A stretch of DNA of 64,000 nucleotides from Salinimicrobium sediminis. Lineage in GTDB: Bacteria; Bacteroidota; Bacteroidia; Flavobacteriales; Flavobacteriaceae. The stretch lies in NCBI RefSeq assembly GCF_900215295.1, contig NZ_OCMF01000001.1:496001-560000 (forward strand), written 5' to 3'. Position 1 is the first letter of the stretch; every line of letters starts with the position of its first letter. The notes under the pieces are model-generated. The model was given only the letters and a program-made list of their open reading frames with translations. It had not been told where the DNA came from and did not search any database. Shown here one piece after another: positions 1 to 6,700 of the stretch. Both the position numbers and the translations under genes were made by a program.

Positions 1-127
1 TTGTCGGTTCTCAGTTGTCGGTTGTCGGTTTCCGGTTCTCGGTTGTCGGTTGGGTTTCTTTTTTATAATGATTAAAACAATTCTCTAATTAACCAATCCC
101 CAATTAACTAATTAACCAATCCCCAAT
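1..127. repeat. Intergenic short-repeat block
   Basis: Bases 1-52 are made of imperfect copies of a GTTGTCGGTTCTC-like unit. Bases 85-104 and 108-127 are two identical 20-bp copies of CTAATTAACCAATCCCCAAT at a period of 23. No coding potential was seen here. Such degenerate repeats are common between genes in Flavobacteriaceae, and no function is assigned. Confidence 0.7.
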
Positions 128-202
128 CGCACTTCCAACTCCGCACCTCTACCTTCCCATTGAATCATTCTAAATAAGCTGCAAAAGACCAACATAAAGT
201 TG

Positions 203-210
203 TATTTTTG
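203..210 (+). promoter_or_regulatory. Candidate TAnnTTTG promoter element for nfu
   Basis: TATTTTTG matches the Bacteroidetes -7 consensus TAnnTTTG and lies 15 bases before the ATG at 226. No TTG element is found at the usual upstream spacing, so support is only the -7 match and its position. If it is used, the 5' UTR would be only about 10 nt. Confidence 0.35.
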
Positions 211-225
211 CGCAAATTTTCAGTC

Positions 226-1137
226 ATGCAGAACATCACTATAAATATTCAGCCTACAGCCAAACCAACCATAGTTAAGTTTGAAGCCAATACCTTCCTT
301 ACCAAACACGAAAGCTTTGAATTTCATAACATAGAAGAAGCTGACCGCTCTCCCCTTGCCCGCCAATTATTTCACCTTCCGTTCGTAAAGACAGTTTATA
401 TCGCGCAGAATTTTGTGGCGCTTGAAAAATATAATATTGTGCACTGGAAGGATGTACAACAGGAGATCGCAGAGCAAATCGAATCCTTTTTGAACAGCGG
501 CGGACAGGTAGTGACCCCTTCCGAAGAAGAAACCGGAAAAAAGATCCCTGTCACCGTTTATGCAGAGAGCACGCCAAATCCTACGGTGATGAAATTTGTT
601 TCGAACAAGAAACTCGTCCTGCAAACCGTGGAGTTCAAAAATATTGATGATGCAAAAAATGCACCTTTAGCTAAGGCTTTATTCCATTTTCCGTTCGTGA
701 AGGAGGTTTTCATTGATGAGAACTATCTTTCTATCATGAAGTATGACATTGCCGAATGGGAAGAGATCACCCAGGTGCTCAGGGAATTCATTCGGGAATA
801 CCTGGAACAGGGGAAAGATGTACTTACTGAAGACAGCGTGCAGCCCTCCCCTGCTATAGCCGAAGAAAAAGCACCTGTAAGGGAACTCAACCTCGATGAC
901 ACCTCTAAGGAGATCGTTGCCATTCTTGACGAGTACATCAAACCTGCAGTAGCAAGTGACGGGGGAAATATCCTTTTTGACAGCTATGATGAAGACGAAA
1001 AGGTGGTGAAAGTCATCCTTCAGGGCGCCTGCAGCGGATGTCCTTCCTCTACTTTTACGCTTAAGAACGGGATCGAAACCATGTTAAAGGAAATGCTTCA
1101 GGGGCGTGTAGAGCGTGTGGAGGCGATCAACGGATAA
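226..1137 (+). CDS. NifU-like Fe-S cluster carrier with two N-terminal Nfu domains
   Basis: This cytoplasmic scaffold or carrier would hand [4Fe-4S] clusters to apoproteins. The 303-residue product has two Nfu N-terminal-type domains in tandem (about residues 3-95 and 109-200; the second carries the typical ESTPNPTVMKFV motif). A NifU C-terminal domain follows (about 225-300) with the cluster-binding pair C269-x-x-C272 in ACSGCPSS. An in-frame TTG at 208 would add six residues, but it overlaps the candidate promoter, so ATG 226 is chosen. The duplicated N-terminal domain makes it longer than the usual Nfu of about 190 residues. It stands alone, followed 80 bp later by a lipoprotein gene on the same strand. 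Confidence 0.9.
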   Translation: MQNITINIQPTAKPTIVKFEANTFLTKHESFEFHNIEEADRSPLARQLFHLPFVKTVYIAQNFVALEKYNIVHWKDVQQEIAEQIESFLNSGGQVVTPSEEETGKKIPVTVYAESTPNPTVMKFVSNKKLVLQTVEFKNIDDAKNAPLAKALFHFPFVKEVFIDENYLSIMKYDIAEWEEITQVLREFIREYLEQGKDVLTEDSVQPSPAIAEEKAPVRELNLDDTSKEIVAILDEYIKPAVASDGGNILFDSYDEDEKVVKVILQGACSGCPSSTFTLKNGIETMLKEMLQGRVERVEAING

Positions 1138-1216
1138 TTTTAGAAATCAGTATTTAGTGGGCAGGGAGCAGTCACAGCCCCAAATAAATGCAACAGCTCA
1201 CTTCTATATAGAAAAG

Positions 1217-1513
1217 ATGAAAAACAACACGAACATAGCAATAATTCTGATCCTTATGGCCACCGGTTTATTTACAGGTTGCCAGGAGATGAATTCCCGG
1301 GTGGAAGACCAGTTAGATCATATCAATAAACGCGCAGAAGAACTGGATTCGGCCGTAAACAGCGGATTGGACAAGGTTGAGGACCTGGATTCCACGATTT
1401 CTGCAAAAACAGAAAAGATCAGGGATCTTGATTCCATTGTTCGCAAGACAGGCAGCAGGATCGATTCTATAGTCACCAAAAGTACAGAGAAGGTCAACTT
1501 CATAAGAAATTAG
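1217..1513 (+). CDS. Small coiled-coil lipoprotein
   Basis: This 98-residue protein has a type II signal peptide (MKNNTNIAIILILMATGLFTGC, lipobox LFTGC), so it is probably a lipid-anchored envelope protein. The mature part is almost entirely charged heptad-like sequence with recurring DLDS/RIDS motifs (residues about 25-95), which predicts a long helix or coiled coil. The start at 1217 is chosen because it places the signal peptide at the N-terminus; an upstream in-frame start at 1115 overlaps nfu and adds unrelated residues. No specific family was recognised. A strong terminator follows at 1561-1590. Confidence 0.7.
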   Translation: MKNNTNIAIILILMATGLFTGCQEMNSRVEDQLDHINKRAEELDSAVNSGLDKVEDLDSTISAKTEKIRDLDSIVRKTGSRIDSIVTKSTEKVNFIRN

Positions 1514-1560
1514 CTCCGGCAACAGGATTCCGGGTAAAACTTCTGAAACAATATTTTTTA

Positions 1561-1590
1561 AAGTCCTTTCTTCCTGAAGGGACTTTTTTT
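1561..1590 (+). terminator. Rho-independent terminator after the small lipoprotein gene
   Basis: AAGTCCTTTC and GAAGGGACTT form a 10-bp stem with one G-U pair, followed by a run of seven T. It separates the housekeeping genes from the recombinase and cassette region. Confidence 0.8.
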
Positions 1591-1720
1591 ATATCATTTT
1601 TTCGGGTAAGAATCCAAAAGAGGAATTTTTGAAAGGGCAGATCCGTAGGCATTCTACAGCAGGAATAAACGCACATTTTCGGAATCGGTTTTAATTTATA
1701 TTTACTTTAAAATCAGCAGG

Positions 1721-2896
1721 ATGAAGAAAATTTACCTCACCCCCTTATTGCACAAAGATGAGTGGCAAATTGCAATAAGATTCAGGTTTGACCAGGCGCT
1801 TAAAGATCTTATCACCTCCATAGAAGGCGTAAAATGGTCGGCCACTCATAATTGCTACATCACTACCTTGAACCGGGCCAATAAGCAGCTGCTCTATTCC
1901 AAAATTAGAGTTTCCGGCTTTTATATTGACTATACCGCATTGCAGCATTTTAGGCTGCCACAAGAACAGGAGGAAAAGCCTGGTGCCAGATTTAGTCGGG
2001 AGCAGAAGAAAATGCTACATGAATACGTCGCCTATTTACGTGGGCAGCGGCTTAGCGAGAGCAGCGTTCGCACCTACTACAATTTTATTCTGAAGTTGGT
2101 GGATTTCCTGGGAGACCGCAACGTAACCGATCTTAGCCACAGGGATCTTGAACTTTTCATTGAACAAAGGATTGCTGCGGAAAATTACGCTAGCACGCAC
2201 CGGCAGTGTATTAGTGCGATAAAACATTTCCTGGAGCTTTATGACTGCGGAAAAATAGATACAGCCGCAATCAAGCGTCCTAAAAAGAGCAGGTATTTGC
2301 CAACGGTACTTTCCAAGGAAGAAGTGATTTCATTACTGCGGGCTACCCGCAACCTGAAGCATCGGGCTATCCTGGCCATGATCTACTCGGGCGGTTTACG
2401 TGTTGGGGAACTCCTCGATTTAAAATTGCAGCATATTGACGTTTTGCGCAGGCAGATCATTATCAAAAATGCGAAGGGTCGCAAAGACCGGGCAGTAGTT
2501 TTGGCCGAAAGTATGCTACCCCTGCTTAAGAATTACCTTTCCACCTATAGCCCAAAAGTCTATTTCACCGAAGGCCAGGCCGGCGGATCTTATAGTGCAC
2601 AAAGTATAAGGGCTTTTTTACAAGACTCCTGCCGTCGTGCCGGAATAACGAAAAAAGTCACCCCGCACACCCTAAGGCATTCGTATGCCACGCACATGTT
2701 GGAAAACGGAATTGATTTACGGTACATCCAGGAACTGCTGGGGCATTCAAAACCGGAAACCACGATGATCTACACCCACGTTTCGCGCAAAGACATTTTA
2801 AAGATCGAGAGCCCACTTGACGTCACTGTGAAGGAAATGCTGAATTCTGATAAAAACAATGACAACCTGTTGTTATCCCGTCATTTTAAGGGATAA
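1721..2896 (+). CDS. Tyrosine recombinase heading the cassette array
   Basis: This 391-residue site-specific recombinase has the full catalytic set visible: R227 (GGLRVGEL), K252, H316 and R319 (HTLRHSYATHML), H342 (LLGHS) and nucleophile Y351 (TTMIYTHV). Residues 1-78 are an extra N-terminal region; about 92-175 is the SAM-like core-binding domain; about 192-365 is the catalytic domain. The C-terminal IESPLD resembles the end of integron integrases (VRSPLD). The roughly 35-residue insert that IntI enzymes carry between the catalytic K and H segments seems absent: a short STYSPKVYFTEG loop is there instead. The gene is on the same strand as the cassettes, and the first cassette begins 28 bp after its stop. 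It probably catalyses cassette capture or excision; that role is inferred from position and from the sites. Confidence 0.85.
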   Translation: MKKIYLTPLLHKDEWQIAIRFRFDQALKDLITSIEGVKWSATHNCYITTLNRANKQLLYSKIRVSGFYIDYTALQHFRLPQEQEEKPGARFSREQKKMLHEYVAYLRGQRLSESSVRTYYNFILKLVDFLGDRNVTDLSHRDLELFIEQRIAAENYASTHRQCISAIKHFLELYDCGKIDTAAIKRPKKSRYLPTVLSKEEVISLLRATRNLKHRAILAMIYSGGLRVGELLDLKLQHIDVLRRQIIIKNAKGRKDRAVVLAESMLPLLKNYLSTYSPKVYFTEGQAGGSYSAQSIRAFLQDSCRRAGITKKVTPHTLRHSYATHMLENGIDLRYIQELLGHSKPETTMIYTHVSRKDILKIESPLDVTVKEMLNSDKNNDNLLLSRHFKG

Positions 2897-2908
2897 TTAA
2901 CTATATTA

Positions 2909-2930
2909 GTTTTCATATAACGAGTTGCCA
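2909..2930 (+). other. attI-like junction between recombinase and first cassette
   Basis: The AT-rich sequence ending CATATAACGA|GTTGCCA joins the recombinase 3' end to the first cassette, whose boundary GTTGCCACC recurs at 3615. It occupies the place of an attI primary insertion site. No second copy exists to define its limits. Confidence 0.4.
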
Positions 2931-2954
2931 CCAATTTAAAGAACCTCCGATTCG

Positions 2955-3503
2955 ATGAATATTATTGAAGAATTATCTAAAAAATACAATGGAAACTATT
3001 CGGAGGAACAGCCAAAGAGTGTAAACAGCCCTATAGGAAAATACCTCTATCAGCCGAAAACGGGACTCATTGAATTTGACGGCTCAAAGATCGGAGTTAA
3101 TATTGACTCAGTTGGTGGTGCAATACCTGTAGCAGAACCTTTTCGGATCACACTTTACCTGGACAAAAATTATCTAACGGATCTGACAATCTTTCCTAAG
3201 AGTACATGGAATCGAATAACGGATCTGGTTTTCATCAAAAACAAAGAAAATCTACCTAAGCAGATAAGAAAACAATTCACGTTCGTTGGCGAAAGAAACT
3301 TGATAATGCAGCTCGGATCAAACGCTGAGTTTACAAATGGTTTGATGAATGAAAAAGTTTACATCAGAACGGACAGTAAAAAACCCACGCGGATTGTTCT
3401 AACTCCTGCACATGGTATTGAAGACATAGAACAATTTGAAAAATTTATATCACTTTTAAAGATCATTGAAAAGGCAATAAAAACTGGTGGCAACATCGGT
3501 TAA
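2955..3503 (+). CDS. Cassette 1: unknown 182-residue protein (copy 1)
   Basis: The product is soluble, with no signal peptide or membrane segment. It has a beta-rich middle (about residues 30-150) and a short C-terminal helix (about 155-175), and matches no family I recognise. ATG 2955 lies 31 bp after the cassette boundary. The last codons (GGNIG and stop) are read through the R'' and L'' arms of the attC-like site, so the recombination site sets the C-terminus. The gene is repeated without any difference at 3646-4194. Confidence 0.7.
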   Translation: MNIIEELSKKYNGNYSEEQPKSVNSPIGKYLYQPKTGLIEFDGSKIGVNIDSVGGAIPVAEPFRITLYLDKNYLTDLTIFPKSTWNRITDLVFIKNKENLPKQIRKQFTFVGERNLIMQLGSNAEFTNGLMNEKVYIRTDSKKPTRIVLTPAHGIEDIEQFEKFISLLKIIEKAIKTGGNIG

Positions 3504-3623
3504 CGAGCAAATAGCGGCAGACCGCTCAAAATGACATTTTTGACTACCTTTAAAAAGATAACTTAACCGACCAATAATCGTTTCCCAGGTCCGCTACTTG
3601 CGTTAACCGGGAACGTTGCCACC
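3486..3623. other. attC-like site A1
   Basis: Outer arms GGTGGCAAC (3486-3494) and GTTGCCACC (3615-3623) are exact inverse complements. Inner arms CGGTTAACG (3497-3505) and CGTTAACCG (3601-3609) are also exact. Further in, GCAAATAGCGG pairs imperfectly with CCGCTACTTGC. Total length is 138 bp, within the range of integron attC sites. The crossover-side core is GTTG. Confidence 0.75.
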
Positions 3624-3645
3624 AATTTAAAGAACCTCCGATTCG

Positions 3646-4194
3646 ATGAATATTATTGAAGAATTATCTAAAAAATACAATGGAAACTATTCGGAGGAAC
3701 AGCCAAAGAGTGTAAACAGCCCTATAGGAAAATACCTCTATCAGCCGAAAACGGGACTCATTGAATTTGACGGCTCAAAGATCGGAGTTAATATTGACTC
3801 AGTTGGTGGTGCAATACCTGTAGCAGAACCTTTTCGGATCACACTTTACCTGGACAAAAATTATCTAACGGATCTGACAATCTTTCCTAAGAGTACATGG
3901 AATCGAATAACGGATCTGGTTTTCATCAAAAACAAAGAAAATCTACCTAAGCAGATAAGAAAACAATTCACGTTCGTTGGCGAAAGAAACTTGATAATGC
4001 AGCTCGGATCAAACGCTGAGTTTACAAATGGTTTGATGAATGAAAAAGTTTACATCAGAACGGACAGTAAAAAACCCACGCGGATTGTTCTAACTCCTGC
4101 ACATGGTATTGAAGACATAGAACAATTTGAAAAATTTATATCACTTTTAAAGATCATTGAAAAGGCAATAAAAACTGGTGGCAACATCGGTTAA
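3646..4194 (+). CDS. Cassette 2: unknown 182-residue protein (copy 2)
   Basis: This is identical in DNA and protein to the gene at 2955-3503. The whole 691-bp unit 2924-3614, including its recombination site, is repeated as 3615-4305 with no difference that I could see by direct reading. The absence of any silent change implies a very recent duplication, a double insertion of the same circular cassette, or an assembly duplication. Its function is unknown, as for copy 1. Confidence 0.7.
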   Translation: MNIIEELSKKYNGNYSEEQPKSVNSPIGKYLYQPKTGLIEFDGSKIGVNIDSVGGAIPVAEPFRITLYLDKNYLTDLTIFPKSTWNRITDLVFIKNKENLPKQIRKQFTFVGERNLIMQLGSNAEFTNGLMNEKVYIRTDSKKPTRIVLTPAHGIEDIEQFEKFISLLKIIEKAIKTGGNIG

Positions 4195-4314
4195 CGAGCA
4201 AATAGCGGCAGACCGCTCAAAATGACATTTTTGACTACCTTTAAAAAGATAACTTAACCGACCAATAATCGTTTCCCAGGTCCGCTACTTGCGTTAACCG
4301 GGAACGTTGGCAAA
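4177..4314. other. attC-like site A2
   Basis: This has the same inner sequence as A1, but the downstream core is GTTGGCAAA from the next cassette instead of GTTGCCACC. The left arm GGTGGCAAC thus mismatches the right arm, as expected when the last bases of an attC site in an array belong to the following cassette. Confidence 0.75.
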
Positions 4315-4376
4315 CATGTGGCAAATCATTAGAGCTCACAGCGTTTTAGCCATTAAAAAGTGATTAAACGGACTCA

Positions 4377-4727
4377 ATGATTTTCTTTGAACATCTATTC
4401 ATTGTTATAGCTAAATTTTACATCAACACCTGGAGTAAATACAAAAATTGGTGGGTGAGTGTAAGATATGGTATTACTGTACTCGTGCTGTTAAATTTGC
4501 TATCTGTTCAGGCCATGATTGATAATCGGATGAATAAAATAACTTTTCTCTCCATTTTTGGGATTTGTTATTTAACTTCCTCCTTCATTTATCCCAAATT
4601 AAATGATAAGGACTTTGTTAAAAACTATAGCTTAAGTAAATCGTGGCGGACAGTTTCACTGATCTATATTTTTGGCTCAATAACAATCGGTATTCTGACT
4701 TTCTGGATTTTTATTGTGGGGATTTAA
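4377..4727 (+). CDS. Cassette 3: small membrane protein
   Basis: The 116-residue protein has about three hydrophobic segments (near residues 28-48, 53-72 and 88-115) joined by short charged loops, and ends in a membrane segment. No family was recognised. The gene sits 71 bp after the cassette boundary at 4306 and stops 9 bp before the R'' arm of its attC-like site. An integral inner-membrane location is inferred; the function is unknown. Confidence 0.6.
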   Translation: MIFFEHLFIVIAKFYINTWSKYKNWWVSVRYGITVLVLLNLLSVQAMIDNRMNKITFLSIFGICYLTSSFIYPKLNDKDFVKNYSLSKSWRTVSLIYIFGSITIGILTFWIFIVGI

Positions 4728-4735
4728 AATAACAC

Positions 4736-4871
4736 GTTTGCCAACACTGTATAAAAAAAATGCTCAAATCTGTCCCAATTCGAAAGTCCGTGCTCGCTTG
4801 CAACGCCTGATTGTCCTGCGGACAATCAAGCCATCGCCAGCTCGCACTATTTTTTATACGGGACGTTGTGC
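4736..4871. other. attC-like site B1
   Basis: R'' GTTTGCCAAC (4736-4745) is the exact inverse complement of the first ten bases of its own cassette (GTTGGCAAAC, 4306-4315). Inner arms TGTATAAAAAAAATGC and GCACTATTTTTTATAC pair. A central hairpin TGATTGTCC/GGACAATCA has a TGC loop. R' is GTTGTGC (4865-4871). This second site architecture (type B) differs from A1 and A2. Confidence 0.75.
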
Positions 4872-4885
4872 CAAATGTAAACTGA

Positions 4886-5362
4886 ATGAAGGCAACATTT
4901 AAAAACTTAGGAAAGCATCTTTTGTGGGGAATTTTAATAATCCTCGGCGGATTATTCCTTTATATGGTCGGAGCACAAATATTAGGTTATCTGCCATACT
5001 CTGACCGACCCGGACCCGGATGGTACAAAGGAGAAATCCTGGTGGATTGGGACGGATTAAAGTTCGTTTTAGATTTTATCCTGTTTTTAGGAATTTATAT
5101 CATCGGATCTCTGATTTTGGTTTACGGATTATTTCGGATTTTTCGCCTGTTCGGTTATAATAGAATAATTTACTCCATCCTTGGCGGACTGATTATCGGA
5201 TTCATATGTCTTTATTGGACTCTTGGGATTGGCTGGTACATTGCGATTGACGGTTCAACAGTAACTGCTGGAGGGATTCTTGGATTAATTTACGGAGCAA
5301 CAATTTTTCCGAAACTGCTTAGACCTAAAGAAGAACAAACACTTGGCACAACAAAGAACTGA
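4886..5362 (+). CDS. Cassette 4: membrane protein whose stop codon is made by an IS junction
   Basis: The 158-residue product has about four membrane segments (near 10-32, 55-80, 88-112 and 118-142). The family is not recognised. ATG 4886 lies 21 bp after the cassette start. The C-terminal LGTTKN is encoded by the R'' arm (TTGGCACAAC, 5343-5352). The stop TGA (5360-5362) is formed by TG of the target plus the first A of the IS110-family element. If the element is removed, the frame would continue for about 19 codons into the attC-like site before a TGA. The gene may therefore have been slightly shortened by the insertion. Confidence 0.6.
   Translation: MKATFKNLGKHLLWGILIILGGLFLYMVGAQILGYLPYSDRPGPGWYKGEILVDWDGLKFVLDFILFLGIYIIGSLILVYGLFRIFRLFGYNRIIYSILGGLIIGFICLYWTLGIGWYIAIDGSTVTAGGILGLIYGATIFPKLLRPKEEQTLGTTKN
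5343..5361. other. Left part of attC-like site B2, split by the IS
   Basis: R'' TTGGCACAAC (5343-5352) is the exact inverse complement of its own cassette start GTTGTGCCAA (4865-4874). The remainder of the site resumes at 6554 beyond the insertion. Joining 5361 to 6557 rebuilds AAAGAACTGTATAAAAAC, which matches the start of the other type B sites. Confidence 0.7.
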
Positions 5363-5379
5363 GTTAAAAAACAAGTCCT

Positions 5380-6345
5380 CTAAGCTAATTTCGAGACAAA
5401 ATTTTCCTGATAAGGCAAGCCTGATTTAGCGATAGCAAATGCCTGTTTCAATAGCTTGTTACATACAGCGATTAGAGCTAACTTTTTACTTTTCCCTTTT
5501 GCTACAATTCGTTCATAGATCTCCCTACAGGCTTTGTTATGTTTGCAAGCCGAAAAACTGCACATAAACAAAAGATTCCTGAGCTTTGCATTTCCCATTT
5601 TTGTTATCCGGCTACGGCCTCTCACACTGATGCCTGATTCTCGTAAGCTGGGCGTAATCCCGGTGTAGCTGCAAAGTTGTCTGGCGTTTTCAAAATTTGA
5701 AAATCCGTCGGTTAAGACAATCAACATAATGGCTGTTTTACTGCCCATTCCGGGAATGCTTTTGAGGAGGGTCAATTGTTTTTGTTGTTCTTCTTTGACG
5801 ATCTCCATCAGGCGGTCCTCCAGGATCTGGATTTCCTTCTGTACAGCTTTTAAGGAGCGGTTTAAAGAATGATATACTGCTTTAGAAGGTTTCCCCAGGG
5901 TTTTCTCTCCGTGCAGCTTATTCTTTAAGGCAGTGCTTTGTTTCAGGTAAATATCGATCAGGCGCATGAGCTGTAGACATTCCGCCTGGTTCTTATCCCT
6001 TGCAGTATATAGAGGAACTTCATTTATCGTAGCATATTCACAGATGGCTTTTGCATCAGATTTATCTGTTTTTATTCTGAAAAGTTTCATTTGGATAAAT
6101 CTTTTAACTGAAAATGGATTTACTACAGAGACCTTTACCCTTTGCTCATAAAGGAACTGAGCCAACCGGTAATGATAATATCCTGTAGCTTCCATTATAA
6201 CTAAAGCATCGGCAGGAAGAGCTTTTTGAAAGGTTTTAAATCCATTACCATCGTTCTTGAATTGAGAATGATTTCCTTCAGAGTCTACAACATCAAATAC
6301 ATTTTTACTGATGTCTACTCCATAAATTTGGCTACATTTATTCAT
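5380..6345 (-). CDS. IS110-family transposase (DEDD recombinase)
   Basis: The 321-residue protein has a RuvC-like DEDD N-terminal domain: D11 (YGVDISKN), E52 (MEATGYYHY), D94 and D97 (KTDKSDAKAI). The C-terminal IS116/IS110/IS902-type domain has the helix-hairpin segment IPGMGSKTA and the ESGISVRGRSRI region that holds the presumed serine nucleophile. ATG 6345 is preferred because the IS110 consensus begins near YGVDISK; an upstream GTG at 6369 would add eight residues. The gene appears intact. It would cut and paste the element through a circular intermediate. Confidence 0.9.
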   Translation of the reverse strand: MNKCSQIYGVDISKNVFDVVDSEGNHSQFKNDGNGFKTFQKALPADALVIMEATGYYHYRLAQFLYEQRVKVSVVNPFSVKRFIQMKLFRIKTDKSDAKAICEYATINEVPLYTARDKNQAECLQLMRLIDIYLKQSTALKNKLHGEKTLGKPSKAVYHSLNRSLKAVQKEIQILEDRLMEIVKEEQQKQLTLLKSIPGMGSKTAIMLIVLTDGFSNFENARQLCSYTGITPSLRESGISVRGRSRITKMGNAKLRNLLFMCSFSACKHNKACREIYERIVAKGKSKKLALIAVCNKLLKQAFAIAKSGLPYQENFVSKLA

Positions 6346-6369
6346 AGATAATTGATTACGAAAGGACAC

Positions 6370-6553
6370 CTACTTTGCTTTCAACAACTTAAAATCGAGA
6401 TCAAAGTCTCACAGAACTGAACGAAATTGAAGTAGAAAAGAGAGGGGATTTTCAATGTTGACGGAATCTCAAGGTTCCCACATATAACATAACCTTACTC
6501 CTCTCTTTTGTTCTTTCTGGTTAGTGAGTAAAAGTTAGAAAATCAAACTTAAG
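6370..6553 (-). ncRNA. Candidate bridge-RNA region of the IS110 element
   Basis: This is the non-coding region between the element end and the transposase start. AAAAGAGAGGGG (6436-6447) pairs with CTCCTCTCTTTT (6498-6509) with one wobble. Nested inside, AAGGTT (6471-6476) pairs with AACCTT (6491-6496), giving a stem with internal loops. IS110-group elements are known to encode a structured guide RNA here. Assignment is by position and foldability only. Confidence 0.4.
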
Positions 6554-6674
6554 CTGTATAAAAACAATGCTAAAACCTGTCTCAAATCGAAAGTCCCTGC
6601 TCGTTTACAACGCCTGATTGTCCTGCGGACAATCAAGCTCGCCAGCTCGCACTGTTTTATATAGGACGTTGGAA
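6554..6674. other. Right part of attC-like site B2
   Basis: The segment from CTGTATAAAAACAATGC through the central hairpin TGATTGTCC/GGACAATCA and CTCGCACTGTTTTATATAG to R' GTTGGAA (6668-6674) parallels site B1 closely. It is separated from its R'' arm by the IS. Confidence 0.7.
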
Positions 6675-6700
6675 GCAATTTGCATATTTAAAACCGTTAA

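Larger units (their letters stand above)
5362..6553 (-). mobile_element. IS110-family insertion sequence inside an attC-like site
   Basis: The element is about 1.19 kb with one transposase gene on the minus strand and a non-coding stretch of about 205 bp upstream of it. Its limits are inferred from a CTG present at both junctions (5359-5361 and 6554-6556) and from restoration of a normal type B site when it is removed. No terminal inverted repeats were seen, as is usual for the IS110 group. The exact ends are uncertain by about 3 bp. Confidence 0.75.

Noticed and set aside
1115-1216. Upstream in-frame extension of the small lipoprotein
   Set aside because: Overlaps nfu and would bury the signal peptide internally.
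1721-2896. Call of a classical IntI integron integrase
   Set aside because: The IntI-specific insert seems to be missing, so only tyrosine recombinase is claimed.
4714-4902. 62-codon frame across the site between cassettes 3 and 4
   Set aside because: It runs entirely through the attC-like site B1 and both cassette ends; the sequence is explained by the site and has no protein character.
5362-6553. IS1111-subgroup assignment of the element
   Set aside because: No subterminal inverted repeats were found and the long non-coding part is upstream of the transposase, as in the IS110 subgroup.
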